This document shows, piece after piece, positions 54,145-62,418 of a DNA stretch of 64,000 bases (positions are counted from its first letter, which is position 1; each line of letters begins with the position of its first letter). Source of the stretch: Tolypothrix sp. PCC 7712. Lineage in GTDB: Bacteria > Cyanobacteriota > Cyanobacteriia > Cyanobacteriales > Nostocaceae. Both the position numbers and the translations under genes were made by a program. The notes under the pieces were generated by a model that was not told the DNA's origin, ran no database searches, and saw only the letters and a list, made by a program, of their open reading frames with translations. The stretch lies in contig NZ_CP063785.1 in the NCBI RefSeq assembly GCF_025860405.1, positions 3,162,001-3,226,000 on the forward strand, given 5' to 3'.

Positions 54145-54374
54145 CGTCAAACCCGCTCTTGTGCAAGGTTTCGCCCTCACCCCCAGCCCCTCTCCCACAG
54201 GGTGAGGGGAGCAAGAGATTTAGTTCCCCAACTCCAGGGGGAGAAGGGGTTAGGGGATGAGGGCGCGAGGTATTTGTACAACGCCCGCCCTATATAGCTT
54301 TTAGCTTCAGTTGACACCAATGGGCATTGCCCGTGCCCCTACAATCTGTCGCATTCTTTTTTCAAATTGGTATA
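54145..54374. mobile_element. Composite element, copy C (inverted, one end truncated)
   Basis: Reverse orientation relative to copies A and B. The right side is complete: core end TTGACACC at 54318, then outer arm to TATACCAATTTG read leftward from 54374. The left end lacks the GTGTCAACTTAACG part and starts at the base after the ABM stop codon. Confidence 0.82.
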
Positions 54375-54470
54375 ATATGTCATTGCGAGCAGAACGAAGT
54401 GTTCGCAATGATATTATCGGCGTTTCGTAAGTCCTAGTAATGTCAACGACTCTACGAATTACGAATTATT

Positions 54471-55739
54471 TTAATTATTGCGATCGCGCTCTAAATCAGC
54501 AATCACTTTTTGTAAATACCACTCTTCTGGCATTTGCGGATAATAATCTTTTTTCTGCTCAATTAAGCGTTGAGCAATCTCCCACTGTCCCCCAACCATG
54601 CGTAACAAACGCTGACGTAACAAGTTATATTTCTGGTTGTGGTTTTCTGGTAGAGATTTTTGAATTTTGTTGAGACTATTTAAAACTTGGTGATAGTTAT
54701 CCCAATCTTCTTTTTCTAAAAAAATACTGATGGCTTTTTGATAATCATCCCTAGCTGCTAACATCTCTTCTAATAAAGTATGAGTAATGCCGCGATTATA
54801 ATAAGCTTGGGCATCATCGGGATTAATTGATATCGCTTGGCTGTAGTCTTGAATTGCACCTAAATAATTGCTCATGGCACGATATGCATTACCCCTAGCC
54901 ACAAAAACTAAAGCATCTTGCGGTTGAATTTTTAGCGCTTGGTTAAAATCCGCGATCGCACCTTGATAATCAGCTAGTAAATAACGTGCTTTCCCCCGAT
55001 TGCGGTAGACAATTGCATCGTGAAAATCCAGCCGCAATGCTTGGTTAAAATCCGCGATCGCTTCTTGATAGTTACCCATTTTGCACCGCACTACACCACG
55101 ACAGCAGTAAGCCTGTGCATCTTGCGGATCGGCTTGCAACACCCAGTTTAAATCTTCAATGGCTTCGCGGGTGTCTCCCTTTTCTGCCTTATCTAATAAT
55201 TGTTTAAAATAATCTTTTTCTGATTTAATGGTGATATTCGGTGGTTTTTGCGATAAAGTAGGGGCTTTTTCTGGTGGTTGTAGTTCTTTGATTCTTTCCA
55301 AACACAGACGACAATTTTCTGTGTCTTTCTGCGCTAGATATAATTCTGCCGCTTTTTTAAAATTAGCGATCGCATCTTGAATATATCCCTGTTTCCGCCG
55401 CACCATCCCCCGCAAGCTATGAGCAGCCGCATAATTATAATTGAGACGAATAGCAGATTCTACATCTTCTAACGCACCCGGCAAATTTTTCAACGCCACC
55501 CTAGCCAAGGCGCGAGAATAGTATGCTGCTAAACTTTGGGGATTTTGCTTCAAAGCCTCAGTGTAATCGGAAACGGCTTGTAGAATTACCCCGGAGTCAT
55601 AATATGCTAGCCCCCTTTGCAAGTAAGCTTCAGGAAAGAAAGGCGTAGCTTGCAAAGCACGATTAAATTCCTCAATGGCTCCAGCGTAGTCTTTTTGTCT
55701 AGCTTTTTCCAACCCTCGGTAATAAAATTCGTCACTCAT
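54471..55739 (-). CDS. TPR-repeat protein
   Basis: 422 residues containing about nine TPR units in two blocks (residues about 1-155 and 190-330), with typical A-x-x-Y-x-x-R-G and N-P-D/N-x-A signatures such as AYYNRGITH and ALKIQPQDALVFVARG. The N-terminus lacks a signal peptide, so it is probably cytoplasmic. The C-terminal 90 residues are helical without repeats. It should be a scaffold; partners are unknown. Confidence 0.9.
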   Translation of the reverse strand: MSDEFYYRGLEKARQKDYAGAIEEFNRALQATPFFPEAYLQRGLAYYDSGVILQAVSDYTEALKQNPQSLAAYYSRALARVALKNLPGALEDVESAIRLNYNYAAAHSLRGMVRRKQGYIQDAIANFKKAAELYLAQKDTENCRLCLERIKELQPPEKAPTLSQKPPNITIKSEKDYFKQLLDKAEKGDTREAIEDLNWVLQADPQDAQAYCCRGVVRCKMGNYQEAIADFNQALRLDFHDAIVYRNRGKARYLLADYQGAIADFNQALKIQPQDALVFVARGNAYRAMSNYLGAIQDYSQAISINPDDAQAYYNRGITHTLLEEMLAARDDYQKAISIFLEKEDWDNYHQVLNSLNKIQKSLPENHNQKYNLLRQRLLRMVGGQWEIAQRLIEQKKDYYPQMPEEWYLQKVIADLERDRNN

Positions 55740-55875
55740 GGCGTTGATGAACTGAACTCAGTTAGTTGATGAATACATAAGTATTCACCGTGACTCTAAC
55801 TTATTTCTCACGCTATTTTATTCCTAGCCTTGGTGATCTCTTCCCCATGATGGCAGTTCCTCCACTTGGGGCATT

Positions 55876-56063
55876 GGTGTCAACTTAAGCTAAAAGCTAT
55901 ATAGGGCGGGCGTTGTACAAATACCTCGCGCCCTCATCCCCTAACCCCTTCTCCCGCAGGGAGAAGGGGAACTAAATCTCTTGCTCCCTTCTCCCTGCGG
56001 GAGAGGGGCTGGGGGTGAGGGCGAAACCTTGCACAAGAGCGGGTTTCACGTTAAGTTGACACC
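55876..56063. mobile_element. Composite element, copy D (core only)
   Basis: GGTGTCAACTTAA (55876) and TTAAGTTGACACC (ending 56063) are 13-bp perfect terminal repeats of a 188-bp core without the outer arms of copy A. This shows the core can move or exist alone. CACTTGGGG occurs on both sides but at unequal distance, so it is not a clean target duplication. Confidence 0.85.
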
Positions 56064-56123
56064 ACTGCACTTGGGGAAACCCCAAAACTGCACTGTCTCC
56101 CCCATCCCCAATTCCCAATGCCC

Positions 56124-56155
56124 AAAAACTCCATCCACAAGGGGATGGAGTTTTT
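56124..56155. terminator. Bidirectional intrinsic terminator
   Basis: AAAAACTCCATCC (56124-56136), loop of six, GGATGGAGTTTTT (56143-56155): 13 perfect pairs with a U-run on either strand. No gene close by feeds it on either strand. Confidence 0.75.
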
Positions 56156-56164
56156 CATCATTTA

Positions 56165-56465
56165 CACATATTGAGTATTCATTTTTATATTTTTAGTAAA
56201 CAAAAATAGCGATCGCTTGCTCATTTATCGAAATCAAGTACTCATTTTTATGTTTTAAGTAAGCAAAAAGCCATTTTACCTTCTGATTATGCCTTTTTGC
56301 TTTCTCGTTATTGTGTTTTCCGCAAGCAAAATACCATTTCACCTACTCAAAAAGCCATATCGCTTACTCATTTTGGTGTTTTCCGCAAGTAAAAAGCTAT
56401 ATTGCTTACTCATTTGGGTAAATCGCGGACTTATTTTAGTATTTTCCGCAAGTATTCTTCAAAAG
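56165..56465. repeat. Degenerate tandem repeat, unit about 40-60 bp
   Basis: Recurring pieces TTACTCATTTTGGTGTTTTC and CCGCAAGTAAAAAGC alternate with spacing of roughly 40-60 bp at about 56220, 56265, 56320, 56365 and 56410. Units are diverged, and the last copies (56310-56450) are the most alike. Not a CRISPR: spacers and repeats are not regular. Confidence 0.55.
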
Positions 56466-56477
56466 TTAGCTTGAACA

Positions 56478-56524
56478 GCAATTCATCCCACGTCTGACAC
56501 GAAGTGCAGCGTGGGATGAATTGC
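56478..56524. repeat. Left-end hairpin of the TnpB element
   Basis: GCAATTCATCCCACG (56478-56492) and CGTGGGATGAATTGC (56510-56524) are 15-bp perfect arms with a 17-base loop. Subterminal hairpins are the recognition feature of IS200/IS605 elements. The element's outer left boundary is probably within a few bases of 56470. Confidence 0.7.
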
Positions 56525-56645
56525 GCGTGAGTTGACGACAGTCTTTTGACCAAATTTCCCCGCAGGGGAAACAGGGAGAAAGACATGGAGGAAACGAGCA
56601 AATCTTATGCTATGCTGTTTTATAGTAAATTGATTTCAATCTAAA

Positions 56646-57851
56646 ATGCTTAAGGTTGTCAAAGTCAGGTTATATCCAGATGCTCATCAACAGCAGTCTC
56701 TAGAGCAAGCTTTTGGCTGTTGTCGTTGGCTTTGGAATTACTGCCTGAATTTGATGAACCAAACATACAAGGAAACTGGTAAGGGTTTATCTGGCTACGC
56801 AGTAAAAAAGATAATTCCCCAGTTAAAGAAAGAGTATGAATGGCTAACTTCGACATATTCACAATGTTTGCAGCAAGTCTGCTTAAATTTGGGTGTAGCC
56901 TTCAATAATTTCTTTGAAAAAAGAGCTAAATACCCAAGATTCAAATCAAAGCATGGTAAGCAGTCAATACAGTATCCTCAAAACGTCAAAGTCGCTGATA
57001 GTTATGTAAGTCTCCCAAAAATAGGGGATGTATCAGCAATGATTCACAGACCTATTGAGGGAAAAGTTAAAACTGTAACTATATCCAAGAACTGTTCTAA
57101 TCAATACTTTGCAGCTATTCTATTTGATGATGGTAAAGACAAACCAGAATCAATCACAGATGGTAAAGCAATAGGTATTGATCTGGGGCTAACTCACTTT
57201 GCTATTACCAGTGATGGGTCAAAATTTGACAATCCTAGAATACTCAGCAAGCATGAGAAGAATCTAAAACTTAAGCAGCAGCAATTATCTAGGAAGCAGA
57301 AAGGTTCTCAGAATCGAATTAAATCTAGAAAAAAAGTTGCTAGAGTCTATAGAAAAATCACTAACTGCCGTGAGGATTTTCTGCACAAGCTATCTCGTAG
57401 GATAGTTAACGAAAACCAAGTTATTGTTGTGGAAAATCTTAATGTTAAAGGCATGATGCAAAACCATAAACTAGCAAAATCCATCCATCAAGTAGGGTGG
57501 GGTATGTTTTGCACCATGCTGAAATACAAGGCAGAAATGGAGGGGAAGATATATCAAGAGGTTGATAGATTCTTTCCCAGTTCAAAAACCTGCCATGTGT
57601 GTCTTAATCAGGTTGGCAGTTTGCCGCTAGATGTAAGATTCTGGACTTGTGAAAACTGCCAAACTAGACATGACAGGGATGTGAACGCAGCTATTAACCT
57701 CAGAGATGAGGGACTACGAATTTTGACCTCTGGAACGGGGGATAAAGCCTGTTGCCCAGATGTAAGTCGGAGTAATAGAGGACGCAAGAAATCTACTACT
57801 GCGCTTTCTGCTGGACAGGAAGCCTACACTGTATGCGAAGCATCAGTGTAG
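56646..57851 (+). CDS. tnpB: TnpB RNA-guided endonuclease
   Basis: 401 residues, full length. RuvC-like nuclease with acidic triad D179 (GIDLGLTHFAI), E263 (VVENLNVKG) and D345 (DRDVNAAINL). A zinc finger with C316, C319, C335 and C338 (CHVC...CENC) lies between the last two. TnpB proteins use an RNA made from the element's right end to cut DNA next to a short motif, favouring element retention. All catalytic residues are present, so it is likely active. The C-terminal 40 residues overlap the predicted guide-RNA scaffold. Confidence 0.95.
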   Translation: MLKVVKVRLYPDAHQQQSLEQAFGCCRWLWNYCLNLMNQTYKETGKGLSGYAVKKIIPQLKKEYEWLTSTYSQCLQQVCLNLGVAFNNFFEKRAKYPRFKSKHGKQSIQYPQNVKVADSYVSLPKIGDVSAMIHRPIEGKVKTVTISKNCSNQYFAAILFDDGKDKPESITDGKAIGIDLGLTHFAITSDGSKFDNPRILSKHEKNLKLKQQQLSRKQKGSQNRIKSRKKVARVYRKITNCREDFLHKLSRRIVNENQVIVVENLNVKGMMQNHKLAKSIHQVGWGMFCTMLKYKAEMEGKIYQEVDRFFPSSKTCHVCLNQVGSLPLDVRFWTCENCQTRHDRDVNAAINLRDEGLRILTSGTGDKACCPDVSRSNRGRKKSTTALSAGQEAYTVCEASV

Positions 57852-57852
57852 G
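57822..57852 (+). ncRNA. Predicted right-end hairpin / omega-RNA scaffold region
   Basis: GCCTACACTG then ATGC-gaa-GCAT then CAGTGTAGG makes a stem of 13 pairs with one bulged T, spanning the tnpB stop codon. By analogy with known TnpB systems the guide RNA would include this hairpin, and its guide would be the bases just after the element end (about 57861 on). The exact end is not determined. Confidence 0.45.
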
Positions 57853-57969
57853 TAGTTCACCTCTCCCACTTATTTAAAAAGTGAGAGAGCTAACTCTAAC
57901 TTATTTCCTTGTAATTACGCCTACATTGACAATCTACAAACCCAAGTTTATTAACAATTACCTTTTTAG

Positions 57970-58638
57970 CTACTCAATCAGCAAACTAGGAGAAGTCAGC
58001 ACAAACACATCTCTTGTGCCTGGGGCTGGCATCTCCGGTTTAATAGGAGTAGTAAAGTGGTAAAACTCATGATCGTTGACTAATAAAAGTTCTCCAGGAT
58101 GCAAAATTTTGTTAAAAATAGGTTTTTCTTTCTTGGCAGTATATAAATGTGTTTCTCCGCCAACAATATTATCTCTAGCCACAGAGAAAATACCGATAAA
58201 GTCAGTTCCATCCTGATGAATTCCTTCCGGTGCTGGATTACCCAAATTATCTGGTGAACAGGTAGTTCTAATTTGGTGTACTCCTATTTCTGCTTCTGGG
58301 TGAAGCTTACAAGAATCAGTAAATGCTAAAACCAGGTTTTTAAATATATCAAGTTCTGTGAGTGCATCATCTAATTCTGCAAACTCTCTTTTAATGTCTC
58401 CTAATAAAGGATTGTAGTTCTTACTCTGGAAGAGATGACCATGAGGTAATTTAATTAATTTATCCTCAGCAACAGTAAACCGAGATAATCTTCTAGAGCG
58501 ATAGTTGCCTTTGATATAAGGATCAATAGGCATATCGTTAAAAAATGGTTTAAACCCTTCTAAATTAATAGAATTTACTTTTCTAACGGTAAACAGAAAA
58601 GCATATTCTAATTCCGTAATTCCCCAAACTTTTTGCAT
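57970..58638 (-). CDS. 2OG-Fe(II) dioxygenase family protein (PF10014-like)
   Basis: 222 residues. Iron ligands H141 and D143 (GIHQDGTDFIG) and a distal His, probably H204 (NDHEFYHFTTPI), with GGETHLY between them. This pattern fits the 2OG-Fe dioxygenase family that includes free L-amino-acid hydroxylases such as isoleucine dioxygenase. The substrate here is unknown, and no peptide synthetase or amino-acid gene is adjacent. It converges with the TnpB element, whose end is about 110 bp away. Confidence 0.85.
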   Translation of the reverse strand: MQKVWGITELEYAFLFTVRKVNSINLEGFKPFFNDMPIDPYIKGNYRSRRLSRFTVAEDKLIKLPHGHLFQSKNYNPLLGDIKREFAELDDALTELDIFKNLVLAFTDSCKLHPEAEIGVHQIRTTCSPDNLGNPAPEGIHQDGTDFIGIFSVARDNIVGGETHLYTAKKEKPIFNKILHPGELLLVNDHEFYHFTTPIKPEMPAPGTRDVFVLTSPSLLIE

Positions 58639-59250
58639 AGGATTTACCTACTTGCACTTTACAATCCTCCTGCTTCTTTCTCTAAGGAGGCTGATAATAT
58701 CTATGTTATGCTACTTTTTATTAAATTGTCGTAAAAATAACTACATAAATTGTCAATTAATGATATAGAAGCATGACTTTGAATAAAATCTACCCCTAGC
58801 AGTACTAGAGCAGAATTCAAGTATATTTATTATTCCTTAGGCGTGTCAGTACCAAAAATTACATAGTTGTTTTCAGCGATTGACTGACTAACTAACCCTA
58901 AACATTGAAATATTTATTACAGGTGGCTTTGGTCATAGCAGTATAACTGACTAACTTCAGGCAGTAAGTTGAGGCACGTCAAGAATTGCTGTCTTGAAAA
59001 TGGGCATGGGGCATGGGAAAGACAGATTTTAATGTTGGGTTGTGCCAAAACCTGGCGTGAATAGCTGACTCTAATTTCTATAAAACAAGTGCAATCACCA
59101 GCCTCAGAGAGTTCAAATATAGCCAAATCAAAGTATATTGATGAGAGGCAAATTATAAAGAAAAAATTAAAATTTAGAGCTTGCTAAAAGCAAACTCAGA
59201 CAAATTTTTTCGCCTGTGCATTTTTCATATATTGATGACGCATCACTTAA
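58639..59250. other. Spacer without a convincing gene
   Basis: AT-rich upstream region shared by the dioxygenase and sfsA. A 69-codon minus frame at 58917-59126 has no family resemblance. No repeat or terminator stands out. Confidence 0.5.
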
Positions 59251-59976
59251 ATGATTGATTGGCTTTATAACTACCCACCTCTTTATCCAGGTATTTTACT
59301 CAAGCGCTACAAGCGCTTTTTTGCTGATGTTGAACTTGCTTCTGGGGAGGTGGTAACCGCACATTGTCCCAATACAGGGCCAATGACTGGAGTATCAACT
59401 ATTGGCAGTTTAGTACAACTTTCCCTCAGTGATAATCCTAAGCGCAAACTAGCCTACACTCTAGAATTAATTCAGGTGCATGACAATGAACCGACTTGGG
59501 TAGGCGTGAATACGGCGTTGCCAAATCGGGTAGTTAAGTTAGCTTTAGCAAAACATCTTTTTCCTGAATTAGGTGACTATAACCACATCAAAGGCGAGGT
59601 GGTTTATGGTCAAGATAAAAAAAGCCGTGTAGATTTCTTCTTGACAGGAAGCGACCAAGAACGCCCAATTTATTTAGAGGTGAAAAATACCACATTCGCT
59701 GAGGGGAGATTAGCACTATTTCCGGACACCGAGACCACAAGGGGACAAAAGCACTTACGAGAACTAATGGCGCTATTACCTCTAACTCGTGCAGTAATGT
59801 TGTATTTTATTAATCGCAGCGATTGTACAGAGTTTGCCCCAGGAGATATGACAGATCCTACTTATGGTAAGTTGTTGCGGGATGCGATCGCACTCGGTTT
59901 AGAAGTTTTACCCTGCCGTTTTGATGTCTCCCCAGAAGGGATTCGTTATTTAGGTTTAGCAAAACTAAAAATTTAG
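59251..59976 (+). CDS. sfsA: SfsA family DNA/RNA nuclease
   Basis: 241 residues. OB-like N-domain (YPGILLKRYKRFFADVEL, HCPNTGPMTG) and a PD-(D/E)XK-like C-domain (SRVDFFL, YLEVKNTTFAEG). E. coli SfsA was first linked to sugar fermentation; the protein is now regarded as a nuclease. The role in cyanobacteria is unknown. Single gene; heptamer repeats follow its stop. Confidence 0.93.
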   Translation: MIDWLYNYPPLYPGILLKRYKRFFADVELASGEVVTAHCPNTGPMTGVSTIGSLVQLSLSDNPKRKLAYTLELIQVHDNEPTWVGVNTALPNRVVKLALAKHLFPELGDYNHIKGEVVYGQDKKSRVDFFLTGSDQERPIYLEVKNTTFAEGRLALFPDTETTRGQKHLRELMALLPLTRAVMLYFINRSDCTEFAPGDMTDPTYGKLLRDAIALGLEVLPCRFDVSPEGIRYLGLAKLKI

Positions 59977-59988
59977 TTAAGAGTCCAA

Positions 59989-60016
59989 AGTCAAGAGTCA
60001 AGAGTCAAGAGTCAAG
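59989..60016. repeat. Heptamer repeat AGTCAAG x4
   Basis: Four perfect 7-bp units after sfsA. The same unit appears scattered in the lysA-cdaA spacer near 9400. Confidence 0.85.
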
Positions 60017-60131
60017 ACTAAATGTAAGATATCTCTCTGAAAATTGGTGTTTAGTGTTTGCGGGGCAAGGGGGACAAAAGGCATAAAAGAGAAATAACCC
60101 ATTACCCAATGCCCCATGCCCCATGCCCAAC

Positions 60132-61109
60132 TTATATTTGATGAGACCCAATAAAAGCTTCGACTTCAGCCGCAGTTGGTTGGGATGCGATCGCGCCTGG
60201 TTTAATGGTGGTTAATGCTCCTACAGCGCTGGCATAGGTAACAATCCGTTTTGCTGTTTCTGCATTTCCCATACCTTGGATACCGTGCTGAAGTAGTTGG
60301 TGAATAAATCCTGCTAAAAAGCTATCCCCTGCACCTGTGGTATCTACTACAGGGATAGAAAATGATGGTAATCGGCCTTCGTTCTCTGCCAAACAATAGG
60401 CACAACCATTTTCGCCATCTGTGATTAATACTCCTTCTACAGAATCTAGGCGATAAGTGATTGCGCCGGCATCATGTGTACCAAATAACCAATCTGCTTC
60501 TTCTTTGGAAAGTTTGAGAAAGTCAACTTGCTTAAATAATTCCGCTATTTTTTGGCGAGCAATATTCTCATCGTGCCAAAATACAGGTCGCCAATTCACA
60601 TCCAGCACAATTTTCAGGTCGTAGTACACTGCCAATTCTAGGGCGCGGTGAATTGCTTTTTCACTTTCAGGATAAGCTAATTCCAAAGTACCTAACACCA
60701 GAAAATCTGCTTCTTGAAATAAAGAACGCGGCAATTGTTCTGCTTGCAGACGAGTATCGGCAAATTCAGTGGTATCATATTTACCGAATCCTGCAAAAGA
60801 GCGATCGCCTGCTAAATCCCTAACCACATATACTTGTCTAGTTGGCGCTGTGGGATGGCGTTGCACTCCCGTTGTATCGACACCTACATCTTTTAAGAGT
60901 GTTACCAGTGTATTTCCTGGTTCATCTTCACCAACAGCTCCAATAAAACCAGTTGGTGTCCCCAGCTTTACTAAAGCACAGGCTACGTTAGCTGGTGCCC
61001 CTCCGGGGTAAGGAGTCCAAGACTGAACTTCTTCTAGCTTTAGCCCCAATTGATCGGCTAAACAATCAAACAAAACTTCACCGAGGCACAAAACACGGGG
61101 ATTACTCAT
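60132..61109 (-). CDS. PfkB-family fructokinase
   Basis: 325 residues. Ribokinase fold: sugar-binding YPGGAPANVACAL and GFIGAVGEDEPG at the N-side, and the ATP/anion-hole signature DTTGAGDSFLAGF with catalytic Asp at the C-side. Similarity is greatest to fructokinases, which phosphorylate fructose released from sucrose. It runs alone on the minus strand; a PedR-like gene points away 355 bp upstream. Confidence 0.92.
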   Translation of the reverse strand: MSNPRVLCLGEVLFDCLADQLGLKLEEVQSWTPYPGGAPANVACALVKLGTPTGFIGAVGEDEPGNTLVTLLKDVGVDTTGVQRHPTAPTRQVYVVRDLAGDRSFAGFGKYDTTEFADTRLQAEQLPRSLFQEADFLVLGTLELAYPESEKAIHRALELAVYYDLKIVLDVNWRPVFWHDENIARQKIAELFKQVDFLKLSKEEADWLFGTHDAGAITYRLDSVEGVLITDGENGCAYCLAENEGRLPSFSIPVVDTTGAGDSFLAGFIHQLLQHGIQGMGNAETAKRIVTYASAVGALTTIKPGAIASQPTAAEVEAFIGSHQI

Positions 61110-61463
61110 CTCATTTTAGGGTTGCGATTTTTGGAGTCAGATTTTCCAGTATAAAATCTACAATAATCTCCACTCCCTGTCGCCAGTCCTTCATACAATG
61201 AAATAGCAATTTTTGCTACTCAGATTAAGATGTATATGCTTTTGTTACCCACATTTCTTAGTATCAGTAGGGAGGAGAGATAATTAATTATTTGGTATTA
61301 ATTAATACTTTTGTATTTTCAATTACATGGCCAAGATTCATAACTAAAAAGAAATTATGGAAATTATCATGCTAATGACCCTGAAAAGGCCTGCCTACAA
61401 AAGAATCTTCTAGAATTAGAAAGAGCGATTAAGTACATATACCAAGGGAGGATAGAATAAGTC
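61110..61463. other. Divergent promoter region between fructokinase and pedR-like gene
   Basis: No gene. GGGAGG at 61446-61451 lies before the pedR-like ATG but 12 bases away, longer than ideal. No clear -10/-35 pair or repeat was found. Confidence 0.45.
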
Positions 61464-61727
61464 ATGGCTGCTGGCGAGTCTCAGACCCCTGTTAGTCTGT
61501 CAGACAGAGAACTGCAAATTATCGACTTAGTGGCCGCTGGCTTAACTAACCAAGAGATTGCAGGGAAACTGGAAATTAGCAAACGCACAGTTGATAACCA
61601 TATCAGCAATATTCTCACTAAAACCCAGACTGAAAATCGAGTGGCTCTTGTACGCTGGGCACTACAGTGGGGAAAAGTTTGTTTGAATGATGTCAATTGC
61701 TGTCCTCTGCCTAACCATAACGATTAG
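61464..61727 (+). CDS. pedR: PedR-like LuxR-type transcriptional regulator
   Basis: 87 residues, essentially a LuxR-type helix-turn-helix on its own (LSDRELQIIDLVAAGLTNQE, then KRTVDNHISNIL). It matches the cyanobacterial PedR group, which responds to photosynthetic electron transport through thioredoxin. PedR of Synechocystis depends on a Cys near position 80; here Cys73, Cys79 and Cys80 are present (KVCLNDVNCCP). Orthology is inferred from size, sequence type and these cysteines. A long hairpin lies about 210 bp downstream. Confidence 0.82.
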   Translation: MAAGESQTPVSLSDRELQIIDLVAAGLTNQEIAGKLEISKRTVDNHISNILTKTQTENRVALVRWALQWGKVCLNDVNCCPLPNHND

Positions 61728-62062
61728 ACAAGTTGCTAGTCAGAACGCGATTGATGCTGTTTGTTCCAGACAACATTTGTTGCGTGATCATGTTCGAGTT
61801 CTTTTGGTTGACAGCCTAGGCAAATTAGACGCTTGAGTGAGAGTTCTCCTCTTCACGCCGTTATTCCAGTGTGAACCTCTACCAAAATCAGCGTCGAAAT
61901 TCAGCAGATTCTCAAGATGGGCTATTGATGCTCCTCAAAAGGGATACTTTCCCATATCGGTAGAGTTTTTAGTGACTTTACCGACGGGAAAGTTCCCTTT
62001 TGCCCATCGCAAGAATAATTTGATATTAGGTGTTTGGTGTTGGGTATTAGTGATTTATTTCC
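61728..62062. other. Spacer after pedR with a long hairpin
   Basis: Apart from the hairpin at 61937-62001 there is no gene; an 80-codon frame at 61837-62079 overlaps the hairpin and a mobile element and is rejected. Confidence 0.5.
61937..62001. terminator. Long imperfect hairpin, possible terminator
   Basis: AAAAGGGATACTTTCCC with TCGGTA on the left pairs with TACCGACGGGAAAGTTCCC plus TTTT on the right, about 27 pairs with small bulges and an eight-base loop (TTTTAGTG). Short T-runs lie on both sides. Confidence 0.55.
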
Positions 62063-62264
62063 CAATACAGTTCAGTTAAGAAAATTAATTGACAACAAAA
62101 CCCAAAAACTAGTTACTCAACAAAAAACTCAACAATAATTTTGGAGGGGGTTTGGGGGACGCAACCGTCCCCCAATCGGGGGTTTGGGGGAGAATCCCCC
62201 AATTGAGCTAGCTTTTTACACAACTGACAAATCAATCACTAATGAACTTATCTGAACTGTATTG
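62063..62264. mobile_element. 202-bp element, CAATAC...GTTAAG family, third member
   Basis: Terminal repeats CAATACAGTTCAGTTAAG (62063-62080) and the inverse CTTATCTGAACTGTATTG (62247-62264), 17 of 18 matching. It is flanked by a perfect 10-bp direct repeat ATTTATTTCC (62053-62062 and 62265-62274). Ends share CAATAC-n3-TC-n-GTTAAG with the 126-bp elements, but the interior differs: it carries two G/C hairpins (62152-62175; 62184-62102-type mirror TTGGGGGA/TCCCCCAA at 62184-62202). Confidence 0.88.
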
Positions 62265-62274
62265 ATTTATTTCC

Positions 62275-62332
62275 CCCATTCCCCATTCCCCATTCCCCAT
62301 TCCCCAGTCCCCAATCCCCAGTCCCCAATTCA
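62275..62332. repeat. CCCCATT/CCCCAGT heptamer tract
   Basis: About eight period-7 C4N3 units directly after the target duplication of the 202-bp element; G-quadruplex pattern on the minus strand. Confidence 0.8.
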
Positions 62333-62418
62333 ATAAAAATTAGCAATAATCGCTGAGTTCAAGCGCTACATTTGAAAGAAATCTATGTTGCTCCATCACT
62401 TTGGGGAGCAGTGTTGCT

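Larger units (their letters stand above)
55740..56645. other. Repeat-dense spacer before tnpB
   Basis: In order: composite element copy D, a bidirectional hairpin terminator, a degenerate tandem repeat and the left end of the TnpB element. Open frames in this stretch come from the repeats and are not called. Confidence 0.7.
56478..57860 (+). mobile_element. IS605-group element carrying only tnpB
   Basis: Left hairpin, tnpB and right-end hairpin (57822-57852) make a compact element with no tnpA. Such IS1341-type elements need a Y1 transposase supplied in trans. Boundaries are approximate because IS200/IS605 elements create no target duplication. Confidence 0.75.

Noticed and set aside
55876..56063. 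CACTTGGGG as target duplication of copy D
   Set aside because: The two copies lie at different distances from the element ends (about 4 and 5 bases), so they are not a clean duplication.
61837..62079. 80-codon frame after the pedR-like gene
   Set aside because: It reads through a long hairpin and into the 202-bp mobile element.
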